The notes under the pieces are model-generated. The model ran no database searches and was not told the DNA's origin. It saw only the letters and a program-made list of their open reading frames with translations. Shown here in pieces: positions 50,411 through 58,513 of a stretch of DNA of 64,000 nt; position 1 is the stretch's first letter, and each line of letters begins with the position of its first letter. Origin of the DNA: ZC4RG35 sp964388105 (lineage in GTDB: Bacteria > Actinomycetota > Acidimicrobiia > Spongiisociales > ZC4RG35); the NCBI GenBank assembly GCA_964388105.1, contig CAYLYQ010000004.1:4835-68834 (forward strand), given 5' to 3'. The position numbers and the translations under genes are program-made.

Positions 50411-52947
50411 CCCACTCCTTGAGCGGCGACGACGCCGCGATCGACGATACGAAGAGCGGCGGTCGTCTCTTCGGAGAGCTCGCCGATGCCGTCACGAACT
50501 TGGCGCAGCAAGTCGACCAGCTGTCGGGAGACCCGAACGAAGTCCCCCGGGGCCATCCCACCAACCGTCAGGGCGTCGAACTCGACGCCGGTCGCCCACT
50601 GGTAGGCGATGGAAGCAAACCCCGGGTCCGGTCGTCGGGTCGGCGTCAGGCGCGCGGCGCGCTCGCGTCGGTTCAGGTCCTCCCAAAGCCCTTCCACCAT
50701 CTCCCACCTCTCTGCCAGCTCATCGGTCGGCCAGTCCGCCGGTGATGCCTGGTCGCTTCTCGGCTCGTAGACGAACACGGAGAGGAGAGCTGCCGTCTCG
50801 GCGGGGTCGAGACCGTACAGGGCCCCGTGCTCGATTGCCTCGGCGAGCAGCAGGTCGGATTCGTTGTAGAGACGGCGCAGCCTTTCCCCCCGGGGAGTGA
50901 GCTTCCAGTCCCGCACGTAGTCCAGATCGACCAGGAGGCCCCGGATGGCGCCGAACTCCTCGACGAGGCCGTGGCCGGAGCTCCGTCGCCGCGCCAACAC
51001 CTGCTCACGTCGACGCTCGAGCCGCTCCACCTTGCGGAGCGCGGCTAGGTGCCGGCTCGCGTCGGGACAGCCGGCGACCGTGTGGTCGACCAACGACTGC
51101 GTCTTGGGAGAGCGCGACACGGCCGTGGCGGGCAGCTTGGAGAGCTGCCTGAGCGTGTTCTGGACGAACCGGCGGTCCCGCGGGCGGAAGGGCGTGGGGA
51201 TGTTGAGCCGGCCGACGGTGTGACTGGCCGCGGTGATGTCCCGGGAGCGGAGTGTGGAGAGCCTCCCCGAGGTGGAGAGGACCATGTAGCGGGCCCCCTG
51301 GTCTTTGGTGGGCAGCCGCCTCAGGACCGCATATCGGCCGTCGGCGGGCCCGCCGACCACCTGGACGACGTCGCCGGCAGAGAGCCCACTGGCGATCCGG
51401 TCGTTGCGGCGTTTCGCCGACAGGGACTCGACCAGGGCCGCATATTCGGCCACATCCCCCCGCTCGCACGTGGCGATCGCGGTCTCCCTCTCGATCTGAT
51501 GCTCGATCGCCTCCAGCGTGGCGTCGGACTGCTCCATCTCCCCCACCCTTTGGAAGGCGGCGAACGAAGCCTCGAGCAGCTCCTCCGCCTGCTGCTGGTC
51601 GTAGTTGGCGATCAGGTTCGCCGTCATGTTGTAGGTGGGCCGGAAACTCGACTTCAGCTCGTGGGCGCCGAGCGCCGCCACTTCGGTGACCTGGGAGAAG
51701 GACACGAACGGGGAGTGGAGAACCACGCCGAATCCCTCGACGTCGATGCCCCGGCGGCCCGCCCTTCCGGTCAGCTGCGTGTAGTCGCCGGGGCGGAGCA
51801 TCTGGTGGCTCTCACCGTCGAACTTCGTCAGAGTCTCCAGCACGACCGACTTCGCGGGCATGTTGATCCCCAGCGCCAGGGTCTCGGTGGCGAAGACGAC
51901 CTTGAGGAGACCCAGTTCGAACAACTCCTCCACTGTCTCCTTGAAGGCCGGGACGAGCCCGGCATGGTGGGCGGCGATTCCCATCTCCAGTCCTGCGATC
52001 CAGCGGTCGTACCCGAGGACTCCCAGGTCGGTGTCGGAGAGGTGGGCCGTCCGTTCGTCGACGATCTCTCGGATGTGCTCCCTCTCGTCGGAATCGGTGA
52101 GCCTCAGCCCGGAGTCGGCGAGACGCCCGGCGGCCGCGTCGCACCCGGCCCGGGAGAAGATGAAGTAGATGGCGGGCAGCATGGCCTCTTCGGCGAGGGC
52201 CTCCACCACGTCCAGCCGGGTGGGGGTGGTGAAGCGCCGGCGACGGCCGCTCTCCATGTTGAGCATGCTCTCGATTCGCGGGTTGGGCCGGGATCTGCCG
52301 TCCCGGGTGACGAACATCGGGAGCAGGTGCACGGCCTGCTGCCCGAACCGGTCCCGCACCATGTACATCGACTCCAGGGGGACGGGACGGTGGCTGGTGG
52401 CGATGAGACTCGTCGCTCCACGCCTCTCCCCCACCCAAGCCGCGAACTCGGCGTTGTTGGCGATGGTCGCCGACAGGCAGACGAACTGAATGTGCTCCGG
52501 GCAGTGAATGATCACCTCTTCCCAGGCCGCTCCTCGTGAACGGTCCTGGAGGTAGTGAGCCTCGTCGAGCACCACGAGACCCACCCGGTCCAGGGCCGAG
52601 GGGTCGGCGTAGATCATGTTGCGCAGGACCTCGAGGGTGGCCACGATCACCCCGGCGCCCGGGTTGACGACGTTGTCCCCGGTGAGCAGGCCGACCCCGT
52701 TAGTGCCGTACATCGCGGCGAAGTCGGCGTACTTCTGGTTGGAGAGAGCCTTGATCGGCGTCGTGTAGAAGGCACGCTTGCCGCGGGCCAGGGCGAGGTG
52801 GATGGCCGCCTCCGCCACCAGGGTCTTCCCGGAGCCGGTCGGGGCCGTCACCACCACGGAGAACCCGTCCGCGATGGCCTGGGCGGCTTCCACCTGGAAG
52901 GCGTCGGGTTCGAACTCGTACGCCGCCCAGAAGGCGGCGAGGCTCAC
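50407..52947 (-). CDS. helY: DEAD/DEAH-box helicase HelY (Ski2-like)
   Basis: 846 residues. Motif I VVVTAPTGSGKTLVAEA, motif II VVLDEAHYLQD, motif III LSATIANNAEF, motif VI TGRAGRRGIDVEG; then a long C-terminal part with an inserted beta region (VVQVVGGPADGRYAVL) and a DSHCT-like end (TGVEFDALTVGGMAPGDFVR). Related to Mtr4/Ski2 RNA helicases. The start is GTG at 52947, a GTGA overlap with tatC; an ATG 27 bases upstream would overlap tatC by 31. The tatA-tatC-helY order matches mycobacteria. Confidence 0.92.
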   Translation of the reverse strand: MSLAAFWAAYEFEPDAFQVEAAQAIADGFSVVVTAPTGSGKTLVAEAAIHLALARGKRAFYTTPIKALSNQKYADFAAMYGTNGVGLLTGDNVVNPGAGVIVATLEVLRNMIYADPSALDRVGLVVLDEAHYLQDRSRGAAWEEVIIHCPEHIQFVCLSATIANNAEFAAWVGERRGATSLIATSHRPVPLESMYMVRDRFGQQAVHLLPMFVTRDGRSRPNPRIESMLNMESGRRRRFTTPTRLDVVEALAEEAMLPAIYFIFSRAGCDAAAGRLADSGLRLTDSDEREHIREIVDERTAHLSDTDLGVLGYDRWIAGLEMGIAAHHAGLVPAFKETVEELFELGLLKVVFATETLALGINMPAKSVVLETLTKFDGESHQMLRPGDYTQLTGRAGRRGIDVEGFGVVLHSPFVSFSQVTEVAALGAHELKSSFRPTYNMTANLIANYDQQQAEELLEASFAAFQRVGEMEQSDATLEAIEHQIERETAIATCERGDVAEYAALVESLSAKRRNDRIASGLSAGDVVQVVGGPADGRYAVLRRLPTKDQGARYMVLSTSGRLSTLRSRDITAASHTVGRLNIPTPFRPRDRRFVQNTLRQLSKLPATAVSRSPKTQSLVDHTVAGCPDASRHLAALRKVERLERRREQVLARRRSSGHGLVEEFGAIRGLLVDLDYVRDWKLTPRGERLRRLYNESDLLLAEAIEHGALYGLDPAETAALLSVFVYEPRSDQASPADWPTDELAERWEMVEGLWEDLNRRERAARLTPTRRPDPGFASIAYQWATGVEFDALTVGGMAPGDFVRVSRQLVDLLRQVRDGIGELSEETTAALRIVDRGVVAAQGVG

Positions 52948-53654
52948 TTCTTGAGAACCAGCCGGATCAGCCAATAGGTGCCTTCATACATCATGTAGAG
53001 GGGGACGGCCAGGGCGAGGAGGGTGAACGCGTCTCCGGTCGGCGTGATCAGGGCGGCGGCGGTGACCACGATCACGACCGCCCAGCGGCGGCCCCGCGCG
53101 AGGGCGTCCGACGAGACGACACCGACGGCGGCGGCGGCGAAGAGGAACAGCGGATAGGTGAAGGCGATTCCGAACGCGAGCAGGAACCGGAGCACGAACG
53201 AGTAGTAGGAGCCGATCCGCAGGTTGTTGTCGATGTCGGTGAAGATCCCCAGGAGGAACTCGAGGCCGCGGGGAAGGATCCAGTAGGCGAACACGACACC
53301 GGAGACGAAGAGCACGACAAAGCCGGTGACCGCGGGGATGACCCATCTCTTCTCCCGGGCCGTGAGGGCCGGGGTGACGAAAGCCCAGGTCTGGTACAGC
53401 GCCACCGGACTGGAGAGGATCAAGCCTCCGAAGAGCGCGATCCGCATGAGGACACTCCACTGCTCGGTCGCCTCGAACGACTGAAGCGAGGCGCCGGGGT
53501 CCGCAGCGTGAAATGGTGCTTCGAGAATCGCCCGAAGATCGTCGACGAAGAGGAGGCAGGCGGCTCCCGCGACGATCACCCCGATCGCCACTTTGAGCAC
53601 GCGCCACCTGAGCTCGTCGAGGTGGGCCAGTATGGACTGAGGTCGGTCGGTCAC
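52944..53654 (-). CDS. tatC: Sec-independent protein translocase TatC
   Basis: 236 residues with six predicted membrane helices. Conserved cytoplasmic N-terminus SILAHLDELRWRVLK with the functional Glu, and the first periplasmic loop including FEATEQWSVLMRIALFGGLI. TatC binds twin-arginine signal peptides and, with TatA/B, moves folded proteins across the membrane. It overlaps tatA and helY by 4 bases each. Confidence 0.93.
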   Translation of the reverse strand: MTDRPQSILAHLDELRWRVLKVAIGVIVAGAACLLFVDDLRAILEAPFHAADPGASLQSFEATEQWSVLMRIALFGGLILSSPVALYQTWAFVTPALTAREKRWVIPAVTGFVVLFVSGVVFAYWILPRGLEFLLGIFTDIDNNLRIGSYYSFVLRFLLAFGIAFTYPLFLFAAAAVGVVSSDALARGRRWAVVIVVTAAALITPTGDAFTLLALAVPLYMMYEGTYWLIRLVLKK

Positions 53655-53992
53655 TCAGGATCCCCGTCGGGATCCTCGCCGCGTTCGATCGCCTCGAGAT
53701 CGGCCATGGCGTCATCCGGCGTCGGACCCGAGACCGGCTTGGGCCCCTCCCAGGTGTACTTCATCGCCTCGCCGAGGTCCTTCTTGATCTCGTCGCGCAT
53801 CTCCTTGACCTCGGAGGCCGCCCGGCGCACCTCTTCGACCTCGGCCTCCAGGCCCTTGGAGATCTCTCTCGCCGCAGTGCGCAACTCTGAGACCCAGCCG
53901 CCGATCTTGCGCGCCGCCTCGGGCAGGCGCGTGGGGCCGAGCACGATGAGTGCGATGAGGAGGATGAGGAGGATCTCGCCCCACTGGAGCAT
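53651..53992 (-). CDS. tatA: Sec-independent translocase TatA/TatB
   Basis: 113 residues. Membrane helix WGEILLILLIALIVLGPTRL with the hinge Gly-Pro, an amphipathic helix PEAARKIGGWVSEL, then a long charged coil and acidic tail. The Glu-Arg-rich helix after the hinge is more TatB-like than TatA-like; a TatA gene may exist elsewhere. The ATG is 6 nt after a TAGGAT box, so it starts a tatA-tatC-helY-lipid-kinase unit with a leaderless mRNA. Confidence 0.9.
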   Translation of the reverse strand: MLQWGEILLILLIALIVLGPTRLPEAARKIGGWVSELRTAAREISKGLEAEVEEVRRAASEVKEMRDEIKKDLGEAMKYTWEGPKPVSGPTPDDAMADLEAIERGEDPDGDPE

Positions 53993-53998
53993 GAAGCG

Positions 53999-54004
53999 AT
54001 CCTA
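53999..54004 (-). promoter_or_regulatory. -10 box TAGGAT, leaderless promoter of tatA
   Basis: TAGGAT, then CGCTTC, then ATG at 53992, exactly 6 nt. Confidence 0.6.
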
Positions 54005-54091
54005 CTGAGATAGGGATTGGTCCCCCAGAGCGACAGCGAATGGGGCGGGGCGGTTCTCGAGTCCCCAGGGCCTATGCCCGGAGCAGCAGAG

Positions 54092-54131
54092 AAAAAGGAG
54101 AAGGTGACGACCCCCCATCGGTCGTCACCTT
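54092..54131 (-). terminator. rho-independent-type terminator after the zinc-ribbon gene
   Basis: Perfect 12-bp stem (54101-54112 with 54120-54131), 7-nt loop, then CTCC and TTTTT on the minus strand. It ends the paf unit transcript before the tatA promoter. Confidence 0.75.
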
Positions 54132-54142
54132 CCGGCCACTCC

Positions 54143-54164
54143 GGGCGCTTGCCCCCAAGCGCCC
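54143..54164. repeat. second perfect hairpin, 9-bp stem with CCCC loop
   Basis: GGGCGCTTG and CAAGCGCCC separated by 4 nt, between the zinc-ribbon stop and the terminator. There is no T-tract; it may slow polymerase or protect the 3' end of the mRNA. Confidence 0.6.
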
Positions 54165-54188
54165 TCTGGTACCCCTACCGGCCCGTTC

Positions 54189-54479
54189 TCAGCTGGCGAG
54201 GAGTCGGAACGGATCCGGCTCCGACTCCAGGGCAACTGCGAACGCCTCGATCTCCGCCTCGGTGATGGGCTCGGGGTTGATCACCTCGAAGGCCACCCCG
54301 GTGGCGAGGAGAACGCTTACCACCCGCGAGTTGGCGGGTCGACGCTGCTGGTTGGTGCAGGTGGGACAGGTGAACTTGTAGTCGCCTTCCCGGCCGCCGG
54401 GGCGCAGCTCGAGGGCTACGTCGTCCGGCGTGAGATGAATGTCACCGCACTGCCTGCAGGTGGTTTTGATGGTCGTCAT
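54189..54479 (-). CDS. small zinc-ribbon protein, unknown function
   Basis: 96 residues: MTTIKTTCRQCGDIHLTP, then FTCPTCTNQQRRPAN, giving two CxxC pairs, and a C-terminal part with VSVLLATGVAFEV and an acidic helix. It looks like a complete protein of a type common in actinobacteria. In raw translation it appears joined to pafC only because the run of N between them has no stops; the ATG at 54479 with GGAGACCAGGA upstream is the proper start. The function is unknown; a nucleic-acid or RNA polymerase link is a guess. Confidence 0.8.
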   Translation of the reverse strand: MTTIKTTCRQCGDIHLTPDDVALELRPGGREGDYKFTCPTCTNQQRRPANSRVVSVLLATGVAFEVINPEPITEAEIEAFAVALESEPDPFRLLAS

Positions 54480-54524
54480 TCCTGGTCTCCGCTCACCCAT
54501 AACTGGATAGGTCATCGGCAAGCG

Positions 54525-54624
54525 NNNNNNNNNNNNNNNNNNNNNNNNNNNNNNNNNNNNNNNNNNNNNNNNNNNNNNNNNNNNNNNNNNNNNNNNNNNN
54601 NNNNNNNNNNNNNNNNNNNNNNNN
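54525..54624. other. assembly gap, 100 N
   Basis: Run of exactly 100 N that hides the 3' end of pafC and the region before the zinc-ribbon gene. Confidence 0.99.
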
Positions 54625-55325
54625 GAGACGTCACCGTCTGACGGCGAGTATCCGACGCCCGGAACCGGCCGCTCCGCAGGTGGGTCGAAAGACTCTCCCG
54701 TCGCCGCGAGAGAGCGGATCCGGTCGACCCGGAAGGTGCGTTCGGCGTCGACCATCCGGCAATGCCCGGTCACGTACCAGCGGCCCATGGTGTGAAACAC
54801 CGTCCAGGGCTCGATCTCGCGGGTCGTCTCCTGCTCTCGTCCGACCGAGCGGTAGACGATGCGGATGACTTTCCCGCTGGCCGCGGCCTCCTGAAGATCG
54901 CGAACGTGCTCGGTGGGGTCGAGGACGTCGACGGTAAGCGCCGGGTCCTCCTCCGGCAGCACAGAAGCCATCAGCTTGGAGACTGCCGACTCCAGCTCTG
55001 GCGTCCCCTGCCCGGCGCCGATCAGGGTGAGCCCGGCAGCGAGAAGGCCGAGCGCCTCGGTCGGTGTGAGGCGGGGTGCCCGCTTGAAGTAGTCGGCCGC
55101 GTCGATGACCACCTCGTCGTCGATGACGTAGGCCTCCATCAGGTCTCCCGGGCCGTAACCGGGGAGGCCGCAGACGAAGACGGTGTTCAGGTCCTTCGAC
55201 AGTTGGTCGGCGGTGTAGCCGAACCGGTCCAGGATCTCCTCCACGGTGGCCCCGTCGCGCTCCAGGACGTATGGGATCAGCGCGAGAATCCGGCTGAGGC
55301 GATCGGCGGTCCGATTGGCGCTCAA
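54625..55325 (-). CDS. pafC: WYL-domain regulator PafC, 3' end lost in a gap
   Basis: 233 residues visible of about 310-330. N-terminal helix-turn-helix (ADRLSRILALIPYVLERDGA, then EEILDRFGYTADQL) and the WYL domain with IRIVYRSVGREQETTREIEP and MGRWYVTGHCRM, FRVDRIRSL. In mycobacteria PafB and PafC together activate the LexA-independent DNA-damage response. The start is in a 4-base overlap with pafB. The C-terminal WCX part lies in the gap. Confidence 0.88.
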
Positions 55326-56247
55326 TCCAGGGCCCCCAGAGCGGCGGTGACGCGGTCCAGCACTTCCTTGCGGAGGTCATCCGGCGCGAGGACCTGGACC
55401 GATGCCCCGAAGCTCAGGATCCATCCCACGATCGCGTCCCGGTTCACGTATGGCACCGTCACTTCGAGCGGCTTTCCGTCGGGTGCGGTCACGCCCAGGG
55501 TGCGTGCCGCCCACCAGGCCACATCCGGTGTGAACCGGAGTCTTGCCTCTGTGAGTTCGTCGGCGCCGGCATCCCACGGATGGCCGTCCATGACCTTGCG
55601 GATGTCGAAGTCCTTGGGCCGCTTGAACTCGTCGGCCTGATCCGAGAGCACGAGGTTCTCGATGCGGTCCACCCTGAAGACCCTGTCCGTGCTCTCCGGC
55701 GTCTTGCCGGTCACGTACCAGTGGCCACGGCGGTGGGCGATCCCCCAGGGCTCGAGTGTGCGCTCCGATCCGCGGTAGCGAAAGGTGACCCGGCGCCTCT
55801 GGGTCACCGCGGCGAAGAGGTCACCGAGAGCGGCGGCTCCCTCGCCGAGGTCCGCTCCGAGCGGTTCGGTACCGACCACGCGCTCCACTCCGCCCAGCTT
55901 GAGGAGGGCATTCACCCCGAGGTGGGCGCCTCCCAACCGAACCATGCGGGCAGCAACGGAGAGTGCGACGCGCTCCTCCTGGGTCAACCCCGGATCAGCG
56001 ATGGCGTACTCGTCCGGATCGACCGAGTAGCCGAACTCGACTTCCCAGCCGTCGAGCGGATCCAACCGGAGCGGCACTCCCATGCGCCGGAGAAGGTCCT
56101 TGTCCCGTTCGAACATGCGGTGGAAGGCGTCATCGGACTCCTGCCCGTACCCCTGGACCGTGTAGCGAACGTCGTCGGCAGTCACCGGCCTCGGCGACTC
56201 GAGGAGGTAGATGAGGAGGTTGAGGACCCTCTCGACGACGTTCTGCA
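55322..56247 (-). CDS. pafB: WYL-domain regulator PafB, 5' end lost in a gap
   Basis: 308 residues visible, open into the gap. The first visible residues QNVVERVLNLLIYLLESPRP are the usual first helix, so only a few residues and the start codon are missing; the GTG at 56185 is not the start. Helix-turn-helix with DDAFHRMFERDKDLLRRMGV, the WYL domain (VTFRYRGSERTLEPWG, RGHWYVTGKTPE, FRVDRIENL) and the C-terminal WCX extension. It works with PafC as a DNA-damage-response activator. Confidence 0.9.
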
Positions 56248-56347
56248 NNNNNNNNNNNNNNNNNNNNNNNNNNNNNNNNNNNNNNNNNNNNNNNNNNNNN
56301 NNNNNNNNNNNNNNNNNNNNNNNNNNNNNNNNNNNNNNNNNNNNNNN
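56248..56347. other. assembly gap, 100 N
   Basis: Run of exactly 100 N between the pafA stop and the body of pafB. Confidence 0.99.
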
Positions 56348-56350
56348 CCG

Positions 56351-57706
56351 TCAGAGGCTCTCGATGAGCTTGTCCACCCTGTCGTCGTGCGACTTGAACG
56401 GGTCCTTGCACATGACTGTGCGCTGAGCCTGGTCGTTGAGCTTGAGGTGCACCCAGTCGACGGTGAAATCCCGGCGCTTAGCCTTCGCCGCCTTGATGAA
56501 CGCCCCGCGGAGACGGGCCCGAGTGGTCTGTGGCGGGCGCACCACGGCTTCGGCGATCTTCTCATCCGTGACGACACGGTCCGCCATGCCTCGTGACTCC
56601 ATCAGGTAGTAGAGGCCCCGGCTGCGGTCGACGTCGTGATAGGCGAGGTCCATCATCGCCACTTTGGGATCGGACATGGTGATGCCCCGCTTGGCGGCGT
56701 ACCGGTCCAGGAGCTTGTACTTCATCACCCAGTCGACCTCCCGGTCGAGGGTCATCGGGTCTTTCTCCAAGCCGGTGAGCAGATGCTCCCACTTGTCGAC
56801 TGCACGCTGCACCTGCGGGGGGAAGCCGGGGCTCCGGGCGAACCGCATGGCGCGGTCGAGGTACTCCCATTGGATGTCAAGTGCACTCAACTCCCGGCCG
56901 TTGGCCAGGCGGATCTTCCGCTGGCAGGTGACGTCGTGGGCGACCTCCCTGATGGAGCGGATCGGGTTCTCGAGACCGAGATCCCTGAAGACGACGTCCC
57001 GCTCGATCATCTGGAGGAGGGCGACCATCGTCCCCACCTTGACGAAGGTGGCGTACTCGCTCATGTTGGAGTCGCCGGCGATGACGTGAAGGCGCCGGTA
57101 CCGCTCGGCATCGGCGTGTGGCTCGTCCCTCGTGTTGATGATCGGCCGTGACCGGGTCGTTGCGGACGAGACCCCTTCCCAGATGTGATCCGCGCGCTGA
57201 GCGAGGGAGTAGGTCGTCCCCCGCGGCGTCTGGGCCAGCTTGCCCGCCCCCAGGAAGATCTGCCGGGTCACCAGGAACGGGATGAGGACGTCGACCGTGC
57301 GGTGGAAGTCCTTGTGCCTGCTGACCAGGTAGTTCTCGTGACAGCCGTAGGAGTTGCCCGCCGAGTCGGTGTTGTTCTTGAAGACGAAGATCTGGCCGCG
57401 GATGCCCTCCTCGGCGAGGCGCTCCTCCGCCCCGGTGACGAGGCCCTCGAGGATGCGCTCCCCGGCCTTGTCGTGGGCGACGACGTCCTCGAGATCGTCG
57501 CACTCTGGTGTGGCGAACTCCGGATGGGAGCCCACGTCGAGATAGAGGCGGGCGCCGTTCTCCAGAAAGACGTTGGACGACCGGCCCCAGGACACGACCC
57601 GACGGAACAGGTACCGGGCGACCTCATCCGGGCTGAGTCGACGCTGACCGCGCAGGGTGCAGGTGACCCCGTACTCGTTCTCCAGCCCGAAGATCCGTCG
57701 CTCCAT
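56351..57706 (-). CDS. pafA: Pup-protein ligase PafA
   Basis: 451 residues, glutamine-synthetase-like fold. RRIFGLENEYGVTCT carries metal-binding Glu, the catalytic Asp lies in RLYLDVGSHPEFATPE, then FKNNTDSAGNSYGCHENYLV and INTRDEPHADAERYRRLHVI. PafA joins the C-terminal Glu of Pup to substrate lysines using ATP. The ATG is exactly 6 nt after a TAGCCT box. It lies between prcA and pafB, as part of the paf/proteasome locus. Confidence 0.95.
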   Translation of the reverse strand: MERRIFGLENEYGVTCTLRGQRRLSPDEVARYLFRRVVSWGRSSNVFLENGARLYLDVGSHPEFATPECDDLEDVVAHDKAGERILEGLVTGAEERLAEEGIRGQIFVFKNNTDSAGNSYGCHENYLVSRHKDFHRTVDVLIPFLVTRQIFLGAGKLAQTPRGTTYSLAQRADHIWEGVSSATTRSRPIINTRDEPHADAERYRRLHVIAGDSNMSEYATFVKVGTMVALLQMIERDVVFRDLGLENPIRSIREVAHDVTCQRKIRLANGRELSALDIQWEYLDRAMRFARSPGFPPQVQRAVDKWEHLLTGLEKDPMTLDREVDWVMKYKLLDRYAAKRGITMSDPKVAMMDLAYHDVDRSRGLYYLMESRGMADRVVTDEKIAEAVVRPPQTTRARLRGAFIKAAKAKRRDFTVDWVHLKLNDQAQRTVMCKDPFKSHDDRVDKLIESL

Positions 57707-57712
57707 CGAGTC

Positions 57713-57718
57713 AGGCTA
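57713..57718 (-). promoter_or_regulatory. -10 box TAGCCT, leaderless promoter of pafA
   Basis: TAGCCT, then GACTCG, then ATG at 57706, exactly 6 nt. The -35 region falls in the repeat-bearing spacer. Confidence 0.55.
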
Positions 57719-57723
57719 CAGCT

Positions 57724-57840
57724 TGAGTACTCCGTACTCCGTATGCGCGGTGAGCTGGAGACGCGGGGCGGTTCACTCGTCCCAGGCCGGGTGCGCGTAC
57801 GGCGTACTTGAGGGAGCGAAGCGACCGGTACGGAGTACAA
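57724..57840. repeat. inverted-repeat element between prcA and pafA
   Basis: GTACTCCGTAC (57727-57737) is inverted at GTACGGAGTAC (57828-57838), and GTATGCGC / GCGCGTAC near-inverses lie inside; CTCCGTA is also repeated in tandem, and GAGCGAAGCGAC forms a small imperfect palindrome. It looks like a REP/BIME-type intergenic element; it lies just upstream of the pafA promoter. I saw no second copy in the window. Confidence 0.5.
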
Positions 57841-57850
57841 CTCTGCGGCG

Positions 57851-58513
57851 TCAGCCGGCGAGATCGGCGGGATCGACGCGGCGGAAGGTCCGTCGCCCCG
57901 CCGTCTGGTCGAGCACCGCCACCTCCCACCCTTCGGATTCACGGCCTTCAACGCGATGGAAGGCCTCCTGGCCGGCGGCGAACGCCTCCGGGAGGCTCAT
58001 CCCTTCCCTCCAGAGCTCGGCCAGGGCTTCGGTGAGCTGCTCGGCTTTGCCCCCGATGGCGACATAACGCCGCTCGTCGTAGAGCGTCCCGTCGTAGGTG
58101 ATCCTGAAGAGCCGATGCCCTCCTTCGGGAGAGAGCTCGGTGATCAGGATCTCGACCTCGAAGGGCTTGGGATCGCGGGTGAAGATCATGCCGAGTGTCT
58201 GGGAGAAGGCGGTGGCCAGTCCCATCGCCGTGACGTCGTCCCGGCTGTAGAGGTATCCCATGAGGTCGGCCTGGCGGATGCCCGCCTTGCGCAGGGTCTC
58301 GAACTCGTTGTACTTCCCGACCCCGGCGAATGCGATCCGGTCGTACATCTCGGAGATCTTGCGCAGGGCGGTCGACGGGTTCTCGGCGATCATCAGGATG
58401 CCGTCGGCGTAGTCGAGGGCCACGAGCGACCTGCCCCGGGCAATCCCCTTCCTGGCGAACTCGGCCTTGTCGCGGACGAGCTGTTCCGGTGCGACGTAGA
58501 ACGGGATGGTCAT
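57851..58513 (-). CDS. prcA: 20S proteasome alpha subunit
   Basis: 220 residues. N-terminal gating region and helix PEQLVRDKAEFARKGIARGR, then LVALDYADGILMIAENPS, KISEMYDRIAFAGVGKYNEF and the body of the alpha fold; no N-terminal Thr, as expected. It forms the outer rings that receive substrate from ARC. It overlaps prcB by 4 bases. Confidence 0.94.
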   Translation of the reverse strand: MTIPFYVAPEQLVRDKAEFARKGIARGRSLVALDYADGILMIAENPSTALRKISEMYDRIAFAGVGKYNEFETLRKAGIRQADLMGYLYSRDDVTAMGLATAFSQTLGMIFTRDPKPFEVEILITELSPEGGHRLFRITYDGTLYDERRYVAIGGKAEQLTEALAELWREGMSLPEAFAAGQEAFHRVEGRESEGWEVAVLDQTAGRRTFRRVDPADLAG

